Of a stretch of DNA of 64,000 bases, positions 17,626 through 26,402 are shown piece by piece. A program made the position numbers and the translations under genes. Source of the DNA: an uncultured Dehalococcoidia bacterium (GTDB lineage Bacteria; Chloroflexota; Dehalococcoidia; Lucifugimonadales; JADFKI01); assembly GCA_958295865.1 (NCBI GenBank), contig CATQHF010000005.1, positions 434,001 to 498,000 on the forward strand, read 5' to 3'. Positions within the stretch are counted from its first letter, which is position 1; every line of letters begins with the position of its first letter. The notes under the pieces were generated by a model. That model saw only the letters and a program-made list of their open reading frames with translations, was not told the DNA's origin and did no database searches.

Positions 17626-19437
17626 ATGAAATCTTCAATCGTCCAACTAGCGCTAATCGTTACCGCTGTCGCTACGGTCGTCGGCATGGCGTGCGGAGGC
17701 GGTGAGCAGCCCGCGCCGGCGCAGCCAACCGCCGCGCCCCAAGCGGCTGCCCCCGCTCCGGCGGCTCAGCCGACCGCCGCCCCAACAGCGATGCCCGCTC
17801 CAACGAGCGCCCCCGCTATGGGCAGCGCACCCGCCATGGCAAGCGAACAGTCCGGCAATCTGGTGTGGTGCTGCGTACTTGGGCATCCCAATGATGTGCC
17901 GAGTTATGTTCCATTCTACACGGCGGTCAGCGACCACTACGGAAGCAAGGAACCCCTGCTATGGCGTGAACGCTCGCCCATACCGCAAATCGGCGCTCTG
18001 CAAATGGATCAGAGCCTTGCCGAATCGTGGGAGGTGGAGTCTGACCAGAGCAAGATAACCTTCAAGATTAGGCAGGGCGTGCCGTTTCACAAGGATTGGG
18101 GCGATGTGACAGCCGCCGATGTGGTCTGGAGCTTCAATAACGCGAGAGAAGAAGGGAACACGAACCCGCGCTCCGGCTTCTGGGGTGAATACACAGACCG
18201 CTGGGAGTTGATAGATGACAATACCGCGGTGATGCATGTGCAGGGGCAGCTGAGTGTGCGCTGGAGCGTGGAGCTGTCCAACCAGTGGCGGGGTACAGGC
18301 TCAGTGCAGAGCAAGCGGGCGTATGACGAGCTTGGAGAAGAGGAAGCGAACCTGACCTTCGCGGGTACGGGTCCCTTTGAGGTTATGAAGTGGGTGCCTG
18401 ATGAAGTGCTCGAAGCCGAGGCGCTCCCCGTTCATTATCGGGAAGCGGCGAAGGTACAGTCCTTTGAGGTAAGGGTGATACCTGAGACTGCCAGTCAGAT
18501 TGCCGCCTTTGAAACGGGTGAGGTTCACATGGCTCCCATACCGAACCAGTTCCTCAAAGATGTGCTGTCCGACACCGGCGGGAGCAGGCAGAGGGTAGGG
18601 CTTGGCAACAGCGTATTCGTCGCGTTTGGCGGCAATTACTGGGCCGAAACGGCAAGGGCTACGGGCGAAACCGTCTTCCCCAGAGAGGGGTTCAAGCCTG
18701 ACGACGCTCACCCCTGGATTGGAGACCCCAGGGACGACGCTCACATGGAACGCGCCCGGAAGGTGCGGCAAGCCATGGCGATGGGCATAGACCGCGATCT
18801 TATCAGCGAGGCGATAGAGCAGGGATTGGCGCCACCTCACTATACTTTCATCGGCTTCACCGAAGACGAGCCGCAGTGGGAGGATAGCTGGCTGATACCT
18901 TATGACCCCGCGGGGGCAATAGAACTTCTCGCAGAGGCGGGATACCCGGATGGCTTCACCACGGACTTCTGGTCAACTCCCGGCGGGGCGACTCAGGAGA
19001 TAGCCGAGGCAATCGCGCAGATGTGGGGCGATATAGGGCTGGATGTCGAGCTGGAAGTTACCGCTTACGGGGCGCGGCGTCCCACCCTGATTGCCAGAAA
19101 CATATCAATCCCGTACATGTCCGGCAACGCGGTGGGAGATCACACTGACCCTCAGGGAAGGCTGATAAGCCCTGAGTTGGGCGGCGCAAATCGTGGCATA
19201 GAGATTCCCAATGACATTCTGGACAAGTTCTACTATCCCAGCCTCTCCGAACCCAGCGAGGATACGCGAATAGCGAACAACGCCGCCATTCAGGACTACC
19301 TTTCCCAATGGATGCTGAACTCTCCGCTAGTGCTGCGGCTGAACTTCATCGCGGTGCGTCCGGAAGTCGCGGAATGGACGCCATATACAGACACCTTTGG
19401 AGTGCTGAACTCCCCCGAAACCGTCGTCCTGAAGTAA
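17626..19437 (+). CDS. ABC transporter substrate-binding protein, oligopeptide family 5
   Basis: A 603-residue lipoprotein-like binding protein. The N-terminal hydrophobic segment ends in VVGMAC, so C24 is a probable lipidation site although the lipobox is not ideal; a Pro/Ala-rich tether (about 26-75) follows. The body has SBP_bac_5 features: LAESWEVESDQSKITFKIRQGV, DVTAADVVWSFNNAR, GTGPFEVMKW, and a C-terminal lobe with YDPAGAIELLAEAGYPDGF. These proteins catch peptides, nickel complexes or sugars outside the membrane. AAGGAG lies eight bases before ATG 17626; an upstream in-frame ATG lacks a site and would spoil the signal. Two permease genes follow; no ATPase gene does. Confidence 0.88.
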   Translation: MKSSIVQLALIVTAVATVVGMACGGGEQPAPAQPTAAPQAAAPAPAAQPTAAPTAMPAPTSAPAMGSAPAMASEQSGNLVWCCVLGHPNDVPSYVPFYTAVSDHYGSKEPLLWRERSPIPQIGALQMDQSLAESWEVESDQSKITFKIRQGVPFHKDWGDVTAADVVWSFNNAREEGNTNPRSGFWGEYTDRWELIDDNTAVMHVQGQLSVRWSVELSNQWRGTGSVQSKRAYDELGEEEANLTFAGTGPFEVMKWVPDEVLEAEALPVHYREAAKVQSFEVRVIPETASQIAAFETGEVHMAPIPNQFLKDVLSDTGGSRQRVGLGNSVFVAFGGNYWAETARATGETVFPREGFKPDDAHPWIGDPRDDAHMERARKVRQAMAMGIDRDLISEAIEQGLAPPHYTFIGFTEDEPQWEDSWLIPYDPAGAIELLAEAGYPDGFTTDFWSTPGGATQEIAEAIAQMWGDIGLDVELEVTAYGARRPTLIARNISIPYMSGNAVGDHTDPQGRLISPELGGANRGIEIPNDILDKFYYPSLSEPSEDTRIANNAAIQDYLSQWMLNSPLVLRLNFIAVRPEVAEWTPYTDTFGVLNSPETVVLK

Positions 19438-19612
19438 TTCCCCGGGAATAGGGTTGAATCACTTGGGGGATGTGCCGCGCGCCGCTTTGAGCGCTTGCGG
19501 GCGGATACGGGGCATGCGTCCTGCGGGCAGCATGCCCTAGCTTCCGAGCGGGGACTGACGGCGCAGCGGTTTTCAGCGCGGTTTTCAGCAATGAGGTTCG
19601 CCCGGGAGTGAA

Positions 19613-20530
19613 ATGCGGCGTTTCATAGTGTTCCGTCTGCTCTACTTGGTGGTAGTTCTGGCTATCGTAAGTATGCTCATCTTCGGGTTGTCCAGAATGG
19701 CGGGCGATCCCAGGGACTACTACCTCGATCAGTATGCCACGCCGGAGCAGTATGAGGCTTGGGGCAGGGCGATGGGGTTGGACAAGCCCCTTGTCGTGCA
19801 GTACGGCATCTGGGCGTCCAACGCCGTAAGAGGCGATTTCGGTCAGTCGCTGCGCCACAGGCGGGAAGCGCTGGATGTGGTCATGGAGACGGTTCCGGCG
19901 ACCTTGCAGCTTTCCTCGGTCGGCTTCGCGGTGGTTCTGGTCATCGCCGTGCCTCTGGGGATACTGTCCGCCGTAAAGCGAGGGACATCTCTTGACTACG
20001 CGGGCAGGACATTCGCCCTGTTCAGCCAAGCGCTTCCCGCCTTTTGGATAGGCATTATGCTGATACTCCTCTTCTCCGTTACGCTGGACTGGCTGCCAAC
20101 CGGCGGACGGGGGGACTGGAAGCACTACATACTTCCCGCCATCAGCCTGGGTTCGGGGCCCGCGGCGGGCTTGCTGCGGCTGATACGCTCTTCCATGCTT
20201 GCGGTGCTCGATTCCGAGTACATCAAGCTCGCCCGCGCCAAGGGGGTATCGGGCAGATCGATAATATGGAAGCACGCCTTGAAGAACGCCATGATTCCTC
20301 CCCTCACATTCGCCGGGCTGATACTGGCGGGGTTTATCACCGGAACGGTGGTGAATGAGACGGTCTTCTCCTGGCCGGGGCTGGGGCGATTGGCGGTTCA
20401 GTCTATCTTCAACAACGATTTTCCGATAATGAGCGCCGTCGTGATGCTTGGTTCAGGGGTGTATGTGCTGCTCAATCTGCTGGTGGATTTGAGCTACGCA
20501 TACATCGACCCGCGCATACGCTACGGATAG
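19613..20530 (+). CDS. ABC transporter permease, DppB type
   Basis: A 305-residue inner-membrane protein with six predicted helices. The N-terminus RRFIVFRLLYLVVVLAIVSMLIFGLSRMAGDP (read in parts) is the classic DppB start, followed by a periplasmic segment with LGLDKPLVVQYG-like text. The cytoplasmic EAA loop is clear: YIKLARAKGVSGRSIIWKHALKNAMIPPLT. Together with the next gene it forms the membrane channel of an oligopeptide-type importer served by the binding protein upstream. The 175-base gap after the binding-protein gene has no obvious terminator. GAGTGAAATG precedes/overlaps the start, a modest ribosome site. Confidence 0.9.
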   Translation: MRRFIVFRLLYLVVVLAIVSMLIFGLSRMAGDPRDYYLDQYATPEQYEAWGRAMGLDKPLVVQYGIWASNAVRGDFGQSLRHRREALDVVMETVPATLQLSSVGFAVVLVIAVPLGILSAVKRGTSLDYAGRTFALFSQALPAFWIGIMLILLFSVTLDWLPTGGRGDWKHYILPAISLGSGPAAGLLRLIRSSMLAVLDSEYIKLARAKGVSGRSIIWKHALKNAMIPPLTFAGLILAGFITGTVVNETVFSWPGLGRLAVQSIFNNDFPIMSAVVMLGSGVYVLLNLLVDLSYAYIDPRIRYG

Positions 20531-20541
20531 GGAGGGAATGC

Positions 20542-21444
20542 ATGGCGCGCTCAGGGGAAAGGGAGGCTTCTCTGCTCACAACGCCTGATGACTCATTAGG
20601 CGTCAGGGTTTATCGCTTTGTTCGCAGGTGGCCGATTATCCCTGTGGCGATTATCATCCTGCTGATACTGTGCGCCGCATTCGCCTCTTTAATCGCGCCG
20701 TATGACCCGGAGCGCGGCAACCTGCGTGAACGGAACATCCCTCCCCTCTGGTCTGAAGAAGGCAGCGTGCGGCACGTGCTTGGCACGGATCCTCAGGGGC
20801 GAGACATCTTCAGCCGCATCGTCTTTGGCGCGCGGATTTCCCTGATAATAGCCGCCGTGGTGCTGACTTCCGGGGCTGTGGGCGGCACTTTGCTGGGGCT
20901 GGTCGCGGGATACTTCGGCGGAATAGTGGACGAGCTGGCAATGCGGTTCGTGGACATCACCCTTGCCGTTCCCTTCATTCTGGTCGCCATGGTGGTTGTG
21001 ATAGTCGCGGGGCAGAGCTTTACGGTCATCATCATACTGCTGACGCTGTTCAGCTGGAACGCCTTCGCGCGGCAGGTAAGGGCGGAGACTTTGCAGCTCA
21101 AGACGACCGACTATGTTGCCCTAGCCGCCGTTGCGGGCGCTTCGACATGGAGAATCATGTACAAGCATATACTGCCCGGCGTTACTAGCACGCTCTTGGT
21201 AATCGCCACTCTGCGCGTGGGGCAGCTCATCCTGACGGAATCCATTCTCAGCTTCCTTGGGGTGGGGATTCCGCCGCCGACGCCCGCCTGGGGGGTTATG
21301 ATAGCCGATGGCAGATCTTACCTCGGCACGGCTTGGTGGGTGGCGTTCTTTCCGGGGATGGCGATTTTTCTGACGGTGCTGGCTTTCAACTTCATGGGCG
21401 ACTGGCTGAGGGACTGGTTCGACCCTCGCCTGCGACAGATATAA
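20542..21444 (+). CDS. ABC transporter permease, DppC type
   Basis: A 300-residue inner-membrane protein that starts 11 bases after the DppB-type gene, with GGGAGGG in the gap as ribosome site. Seen: the DppC signature HVLGTDPQGRDIFSR, six hydrophobic helices, the EAA loop DYVALAAVAGASTWRIMYKHILPG, and FLGVGIPPPTPAWGVMIADGR near the end. It pairs with the preceding permease. No DppD/DppF ATPase gene follows; the next genes run on the other strand and belong to a cobalt/nickel transporter, so the ATPases must be encoded elsewhere or shared. Confidence 0.9.
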   Translation: MARSGEREASLLTTPDDSLGVRVYRFVRRWPIIPVAIIILLILCAAFASLIAPYDPERGNLRERNIPPLWSEEGSVRHVLGTDPQGRDIFSRIVFGARISLIIAAVVLTSGAVGGTLLGLVAGYFGGIVDELAMRFVDITLAVPFILVAMVVVIVAGQSFTVIIILLTLFSWNAFARQVRAETLQLKTTDYVALAAVAGASTWRIMYKHILPGVTSTLLVIATLRVGQLILTESILSFLGVGIPPPTPAWGVMIADGRSYLGTAWWVAFFPGMAIFLTVLAFNFMGDWLRDWFDPRLRQI

Positions 21445-21479
21445 GGAACGGAATAGACGGGGTGGACGGGATGCGGCAG

Positions 21480-22217
21480 TTAGGGGAGTTCTAGTCCGTG
21501 AGATTCCAGGAGGGTCTGGTCTGCCAAGATTTGGTTGGTGGGGGCGTCGGCTACTACTTTGCCGCCGTCCATGATGATTGAGCGGGGGAATATCTCCTTG
21601 ACCATGTGCATGTCGTGGGTGGTTACGAGGATTGTCTGATCAAGGGCGTCGAGCAGGCGGATGAGGCCTCGGCGGGCGCGGGGGTCGAGTCCGGCGGACG
21701 GCTCGTCGAGGGCGAGTATTTGGGGGCGCATGGATAGCACGGTCGCTATGGCGGCGCGCTTCTTTTCGCCGCCGCTCAAGTGGAAGGGCATCCTGTCTTC
21801 GTAGCCTTCGAGTCCGACCTGCGCGAGCGCCTCGCTTACGCGCGCTTCTATCTCATCGTCGGGCAAGCCCATGTACACGGGGCCGAACGCTACGTCGTCA
21901 TAGACGCTGGGCGAAAAGAGCTGGTCGTCGGGGTCTTGGAACACGACGCCGACTAGGGCGCGTATCTCTTGCAGTCCGCGCTTGTCGCCCTCGCGCACCT
22001 CGCGCCCCAGGACGGTTACGCCGCCGCCGCCGTGCAATAGCCCGTTCAGATGCAGCAGCAGGGTTGACTTGCCGGCGCCGTTGGGGCCTAGTATGGCGAT
22101 TTTTTCGCCGGCGTCTATGCACAAGTCCACGCCGCGCAGGGCGGGGCGTCCGTCCGGATATGAGAACTCCAAGTTATGCACGGCGATGGCGCGCGTCTGT
22201 GTGTTCGGCGTGGTCAT
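21480..22217 (-). CDS. cbiO: energy-coupling-factor ABC ATPase of the cobalt/nickel type
   Basis: A 245-residue ATPase with Walker A GPNGAGKST at 44-52, the Q-loop GVVFQDPDDQLFSPSVYDDVAFGP that is typical of CbiO/EcfA proteins, signature LSGGEKKRAAIA, Walker B ILALDEPSAGLD and the switch THD. It powers uptake of metal ions through the CbiQ scaffold and the CbiM substrate protein. Its start (22217) abuts the cbiQ stop codon (22218), so the two are cotranslated. It is the last gene of the cbiM-cbiQ-cbiO operon. Confidence 0.92.
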   Translation of the reverse strand: MTTPNTQTRAIAVHNLEFSYPDGRPALRGVDLCIDAGEKIAILGPNGAGKSTLLLHLNGLLHGGGGVTVLGREVREGDKRGLQEIRALVGVVFQDPDDQLFSPSVYDDVAFGPVYMGLPDDEIEARVSEALAQVGLEGYEDRMPFHLSGGEKKRAAIATVLSMRPQILALDEPSAGLDPRARRGLIRLLDALDQTILVTTHDMHMVKEIFPRSIIMDGGKVVADAPTNQILADQTLLESHGLELP

Positions 22218-23018
22218 TTAGAGTACCAGCCTTGCGGTTACGGCTATGGCGGCGCACAGGCATAGGGACGCCGCAAGCAGCGCGAGGGTGCGGCGCTCAA
22301 GGGGGGGAGCGGCGGTCTGGCGCAAGTTGCCGTCGTAGCCTCTGGCAAGCATCGCCATGTAGATGCGCTCGCTGCGGTCGAGGGTGCGGATGAAGAGCGA
22401 GCCTGCCATTCCGCCGGCCGACTTGGCGCGCCATACGATAGAGCCGCCGGACTTGCGCCCGATGGCTGCGCTGCGGGCGGCGCGGGCGCGCATGAGGCGC
22501 TGCGCCTCGTCCACAAGCACGAACAGGTAGCGGTACATGAGCATCACTATCGCCACCAGCACGGCGGGGATGCGGAGCGCGCGCAGCGCTTCGAGCAGGC
22601 GCAGCGGCGGCGTAGTGGCGGTCAGAACGACGGCGGCGGTTACGGATGCCCACGACTTGAGCAGCACGCTTATGAAGAAGTCCAAGCCTTCGCGCGTGCC
22701 GGTGAGCGTGAAGAGCGCGAGGTCAAGCTCGAACAGCGGAGCGCCGATCTTGGTGAACACCGTCGGAAGGGCAATCAGGATGAACGGGATGGCGACTAGG
22801 GAGCGCAGGAATACGCGCAGCAACCCGACGCGCGAGAACCCCGCCGCCAGCCATACGAGCGCGAGCATAGCGGCGAAGGCGAGCCACTTGCCGGGCGGTA
22901 TGGAGGTGGTGGCGAATATGAAGCCGAGCGCCATCAGCAGCTTGATGCGGGCGTCGGCGGCGTGAAACCAGCTCTTGCCTTCCAGGTAGCGATTCAGAAA
23001 TCCGGCGGCGGTGGTCAT
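22218..23018 (-). CDS. cbiQ: cobalt/nickel ECF transporter T component
   Basis: A 266-residue membrane protein. Seen: N-terminal FLNRYLEGKSWFHAADARIKLL, the usual CbiQ opening, several hydrophobic helices, and the two coupling helices with A-R-G/A motifs: LLEALRALRIPAVLVAIVMLMYRY and the RARAARSA / LARGYDG segments. It links the CbiM metal-binding protein to the CbiO ATPases. It lies between cbiM (79 bases upstream) and cbiO (immediately downstream). Length is normal for the family. Confidence 0.9.
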   Translation of the reverse strand: MTTAAGFLNRYLEGKSWFHAADARIKLLMALGFIFATTSIPPGKWLAFAAMLALVWLAAGFSRVGLLRVFLRSLVAIPFILIALPTVFTKIGAPLFELDLALFTLTGTREGLDFFISVLLKSWASVTAAVVLTATTPPLRLLEALRALRIPAVLVAIVMLMYRYLFVLVDEAQRLMRARAARSAAIGRKSGGSIVWRAKSAGGMAGSLFIRTLDRSERIYMAMLARGYDGNLRQTAAPPLERRTLALLAASLCLCAAIAVTARLVL

Positions 23019-23097
23019 TCTTTCGTGTCAGAACTTGGCTATTGCCTATTGGTCATCGTTTTCGTGATTAGTACGCGGCAAAAAGGTCAGGCGGGTC

Positions 23098-24135
23098 TTA
23101 TTCGTGCAGCGGCGTGGCTCTGCGGCGGTAGAGTGTGTAGATGCCGTAGATGCCGCCTGCCACCAGCAGGTATATGAGGGTTACGCCGATGACGCCCGCG
23201 AGTATCGTGGCAAGCGCTTGGTTTTGTATGCCGGGCAAGGCGTAGTCGGCGATGACGGCGTAGGGCGCGGACTGGGCGCGCTCCATGAAGCCTGCGTTCT
23301 CGGCGACGCGCTCCAAGCCGTCGGGGGAGCCGGACGCGAAGGGAGCAAGCAGTACGACCGCTACGGCTATCAGGTAGCCGGCCGCCCACCAACGGATGCC
23401 GACGGGCATGCCGCCTGAGCGGACAGGCTGCGCGGGCGCGGCGGATTTTTCGGGCATTTGAAATAGGGCGGGACGCGCGGCGCGGATGAACGACAGGGCG
23501 AATACGGTTATCAGACCTTCGCCTATCCCGATGAGCATGTGGACGCCGGTCATGGTGGGGAGCGCGAGGGCGAGGGGCGTCGTGCCGCTCAGACCGAGCA
23601 TGAGCGCGGTGGATGCGGCGGCGACCACTACGGATACCCATGCGGCGATGAAGCCGCCTATCAACAGGTGCGTGAAGGATGCGCCGAACTTGCGGGCGAG
23701 CCAGTACACGCCATAGCCCGCGAGCACGCTGGCGATGGACATATTGAGCAGGTTGACGCCTAGCACGACAAGCCCGCCGTCCTGGAACAGCAGCGCCTGC
23801 ATGCCGACTACGGCGGTCATCACGAGTATAGCCGCCCAGGGGCCTAGGATGATTGCCGCGAGCGCGCCGCCTATCAGGTGGCCCGATGTGCCGCCCGCGA
23901 CGGGGAAGTTGAGCATCTGCGCGGCGAAGATGAAGGCTGCCATGACGCCCATCATGGGGACGATGCGCTCGTTGAGGTTCTTGTTGGCGCGGCGGATGGC
24001 GATGCCGATGAACACGGCGGCGAGCAGGTAGCCGACTATTGCGACCGGCATGCTGAAGAAGCCGTCGGGCGCGTGCAGAGGCAGGGGCAGGGGCAGGCTT
24101 GCGCCCGTGGTGGGCATGCTCATGCTGGATACCAT
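23098..24135 (-). CDS. cbiM: CbiM-type metal transporter fused to a PDGLE (CbiN-like) domain
   Basis: A 345-residue membrane protein. The first part is CbiM: HAPDGFFSMPVAIVGYLLAA (metal-binding N-terminal region), FPVAGGTSGHLIGGALAAIILGPWAA, LLFQDGGLVVLGVNLLNM and TGVHMLIGIGEGLIT. The last 110 residues carry a helix, SPDGLERVAENAGF, and another helix: the PDGLE domain that replaces the separate CbiN/NikN subunit. The substrate is Co2+ or Ni2+; sequence alone does not separate them. Upstream are AAGGGGG as ribosome site and a strong promoter with an operator-like repeat. Supplementary Met residues at 4 and 6 could also start translation, losing nothing of the metal site. Confidence 0.88.
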   Translation of the reverse strand: MVSSMSMPTTGASLPLPLPLHAPDGFFSMPVAIVGYLLAAVFIGIAIRRANKNLNERIVPMMGVMAAFIFAAQMLNFPVAGGTSGHLIGGALAAIILGPWAAILVMTAVVGMQALLFQDGGLVVLGVNLLNMSIASVLAGYGVYWLARKFGASFTHLLIGGFIAAWVSVVVAAASTALMLGLSGTTPLALALPTMTGVHMLIGIGEGLITVFALSFIRAARPALFQMPEKSAAPAQPVRSGGMPVGIRWWAAGYLIAVAVVLLAPFASGSPDGLERVAENAGFMERAQSAPYAVIADYALPGIQNQALATILAGVIGVTLIYLLVAGGIYGIYTLYRRRATPLHE

Positions 24136-24254
24136 CTTGGATTGCCCCCTTCCGCGCTTGGAGTGGCTTGACTGCTACGCTGTTCCTATATTCCTTCGAC
24201 GAGCAGAGAACAGGCTCTAATCTCCCCCTTTGGAGAAGGAGTATATGCGTAGAG

Positions 24255-24283
24255 ATTTTAATGTGAATAGTTGCACATGTCAA
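24255..24283 (-). promoter_or_regulatory. consensus promoter of the cbiMQO operon
   Basis: On the minus strand TTGACA (24283-24278), a 17-base spacer and TAAAAT (24260-24255). Transcription would begin near 24248, leaving a leader of about 112 bases. It is among the best promoter matches in the window. No cobalamin riboswitch core was recognised in the leader. Confidence 0.75.
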
Positions 24284-24292
24284 TTAGTTGCA
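24268..24292. promoter_or_regulatory. operator-like direct repeat over the cbiMQO promoter
   Basis: TAGTTGCA occurs at 24268-24275 and again at 24285-24292, a 17-base period (nearly two helical turns less four bases). One copy lies in the -35/-10 spacer and the other just upstream of -35. TTGCAA-type words are known in nickel-responsive Nur boxes, but the spacing here differs, so the regulator is unknown. Confidence 0.5.
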
Positions 24293-24354
24293 ATAACAAA
24301 CAACCGACAAATGCGACATTAAGCAAGGGATGGTGATACACTCTTGGGCAAGAT

Positions 24355-25671
24355 ATGAACCGAGAAGAGCGCGAACAGCAAGACGGGAACACCGCCGCGC
24401 CGCGCCGCAGGCGCGGGATGTTCTATGGCTGGTGGATTGTGATTGCCGGCGGGCTGGGGATGTCCATTACGGCGGGCATCAACTTTCACGGCTTCAGCAA
24501 CTTCATCATTCCGCTGACGAATGAGTTCGGCTGGAGTCGGACGCTGATTTCGGGGATATTCTCGCTGGCGCGCATGGAGTCGGGCTTGCTGGGGCCGCTG
24601 GAGGGGTGGCTGGTAGATCGCGTGGGGCCGCGCCGCCTGATGCTGGTGGGCATCCCGCTGATGGGCGTCGGCTACCTGCTGATGAGCCGGGTAGATTCGC
24701 TGGCGGCGTTCTTTTTCGTGTACATCTTCGCCATTACGCTGGGCAACAGTCTGGGGATGAGCACGCCGATGACGGCGTCGGTCGCCAACTGGTTCAACAG
24801 GAAGCGCGGGCTTGCGTTCGGCATAATGTGGGCGGGCGTCGGTCTTGGCGGCTTCTTCGTGCCTGCGGTGGGCTGGCTGATCACCACCTACGACTGGCGC
24901 ATGGCGTCCGTCATCATCGGGGTGTTCATCATCGTGATTGGCATTCCGATAGCGTCGCTGATGCGGCACAGGCCTGAGCCATACGGCTACATGCCGGACG
25001 GCGCGATACCGGATTCGAGCAGCGACGCGGCGGCTGCGCGCAGTCGGCGCGCGCCCGATCTGTCGGACGACTTCACGGCGCGCGAGGCGCTGCAAACATC
25101 CAGCTTCTGGTATCTGACGCTGTCGATTGCGGCGCGCTCACTGGTGAGCGGCGGCGTGGGGCTGCACCTTGTACCCTACTTCGTGGAGCTTGACGCTTCG
25201 GATGTGGCAGCGGCAACGCTCGCCGGCTCGGTGGGCGTGATGAGCATTCCGGGCAGGTTCGGGCTGAGCGCGGTGAGCGACTATCTGAACCGCCGCTATG
25301 TCATGGCGGCGTCGCTGCTGGTGATGACGATAGCGATCGTGTTCATGGCGCGCGCGAGCAGCGTATCGGAGGTGATACCGTTCTTGGTACTGTACGCGGC
25401 GGCTCAGGGCGGCATATCGGTCATACCGCAGTCGCTCATCGCGGAGTATTTCGGGCGCAGGGCATACGCGACGATTCAGGGCTTTCGCAGCACGATACAG
25501 ATGGTCGGCATCATAATAGGGCCGCTAATATCGGGGTATGTGTTCGATACGACGGGCAGCTACGAATGGGCGTTCATGGGGTTTGGGGCGGCGTCGCTGG
25601 TATCGCTGGGGCTGGCGCTGCTGGCAAAGCCGCCGAAGCGTCCGCGGCGCGCGCGGGGGCGGGGCGCGTAG
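24355..25671 (+). CDS. major facilitator superfamily transporter
   Basis: A 438-residue protein with 12 hydrophobic segments in two halves joined by a polar loop around residues 205-245. The N-terminal WWIVIAGGLGMSITAGINFHGFSNF and the loop 2-3 motif EGWLVDRVGPRRLMLVG (the MFS D-R-x-G-x-R-x pattern) are clear, as is the equivalent GRFGLSAVSDYLNRRYVM in the second half. It resembles the monocarboxylate/oxalate-formate antiporter branch of MFS. It is divergent from cbiMQO and shares the 219-base gap with it. The substrate is unknown. Confidence 0.88.
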   Translation: MNREEREQQDGNTAAPRRRRGMFYGWWIVIAGGLGMSITAGINFHGFSNFIIPLTNEFGWSRTLISGIFSLARMESGLLGPLEGWLVDRVGPRRLMLVGIPLMGVGYLLMSRVDSLAAFFFVYIFAITLGNSLGMSTPMTASVANWFNRKRGLAFGIMWAGVGLGGFFVPAVGWLITTYDWRMASVIIGVFIIVIGIPIASLMRHRPEPYGYMPDGAIPDSSSDAAAARSRRAPDLSDDFTAREALQTSSFWYLTLSIAARSLVSGGVGLHLVPYFVELDASDVAAATLAGSVGVMSIPGRFGLSAVSDYLNRRYVMAASLLVMTIAIVFMARASSVSEVIPFLVLYAAAQGGISVIPQSLIAEYFGRRAYATIQGFRSTIQMVGIIIGPLISGYVFDTTGSYEWAFMGFGAASLVSLGLALLAKPPKRPRRARGRGA

Positions 25672-25693
25672 GCGATATTCGGCGGTCTAAATC

Positions 25694-25939
25694 CTATCCT
25701 CGTAGATGTCCTCGCGTCTGAGGCTCATGTTTTTCAGGCCATACAGCAGTGGAATGGACGGGCCAAACCTCGTCGAGGTATGTCCTCCACTCCTGAGCCG
25801 GAAGGCTGCATAGATGTTCGTATAATCTCTGATATTTGCCACCAACAGACATTTGCCGATGCTTACTATCGTCGTCCGTAACCATTTCGATGCCTCCAGA
25901 TCCTTGTCCAATAGCGGCGAATGGGTGATTAGTTACCAA
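25694..25939 (-). pseudogene. short degraded coding fragment
   Basis: Two overlapping minus-strand frames (81 codons from 25939 and 74 codons from 25911) lie beside an inserted repeat element. The stretch GGKYQRLYEHLCSLPAQEW looks like the start of a small soluble protein, but no family-like sequence follows in that frame, and the other frame looks better near the end (SLRREDIYEDRI). This suggests a frameshifted remnant. No product can be named. Confidence 0.3.
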
Positions 25940-25946
25940 TTATAGC

Positions 25947-26324
25947 AGGACTTACGCACTTGAATATGAATTCCTATCAGGGCAATTGCATCTAAATCGT
26001 TGTTATGTTCTGTTGGAATGAAAATCACATCGCTTTCCCCCAATGTCATTCCGAACGAAGTGAGGAATCTAAAGTTCCTGCCACCAACACGCCCGATATA
26101 GCAAGCATTTTAGACCCCTCACTCCGTTCGGGGTGACAATTGAAAATCCCTGGTCAAATCAACGAACCCATAATGCATGAACATTGATGAATAAATCTGA
26201 TTTAGTGGATCAAAACACCAATTTTCAGTAGGATTTGCCTTTGAAATTTAGATGCGATTGCCCTGGAACTCCTATGAGATTGACCCGTTTCAAGTACGAA
26301 ATCGCGCTCAACTGCGTAAGTCCT
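25947..26324 (+). mobile_element. 82-bp-type inverted-repeat element (family A), split by another element
   Basis: Left end AGGACTTACGCACTTGAA at 25947, right end ...TGCGTAAGTCCT at 26324; the terminal 12 bases are perfect inverted repeats. Intact relatives are at 43370-43451 (82 bp) and 43618-43696 (79 bp). This copy is opened by a second element at 25978-26265. No transposase is encoded, so it is a miniature element moved in trans. Confidence 0.8.
25978..26265 (+). mobile_element. 288-bp inverted-repeat element (family B) inserted in family A
   Basis: Termini CAGGGCAATTGCATCTAAAT and ATTTAGATGCGATTGCCCTG are inverted repeats, 19 of 20 positions matching. Direct flanks GAATTCCTAT (25968-25977) and GAACTCCTAT (26266-26275) are a 10-base target duplication with one change. 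Inside lies a GAGGAATC palindromic repeat (about 26039-26143). CAGGG ends and a target duplication near 10 bases would suit an ISAs1-like transposase; that is inference. A relative is at 41694-42026. Confidence 0.8.
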
Positions 26325-26402
26325 AATATAGTTCGTAATGACGATTTGCATGAGCAACCACTTGTGAGGGATAGGATACCACACGCATTTGCCAAGCTGT
26401 GC

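Noticed and set aside
24136-24254. Cobalamin or NiCo riboswitch in the cbiM leader
   Set aside because: No B12-box-like core or paired G-rich motifs recognised in 110 bases.
23087-24283. 398-codon Arg/His-rich minus frame over cbiM
   Set aside because: It overlaps cbiM in another frame and has the composition of a GC-rich shadow; cbiM has clear domains and promoter.
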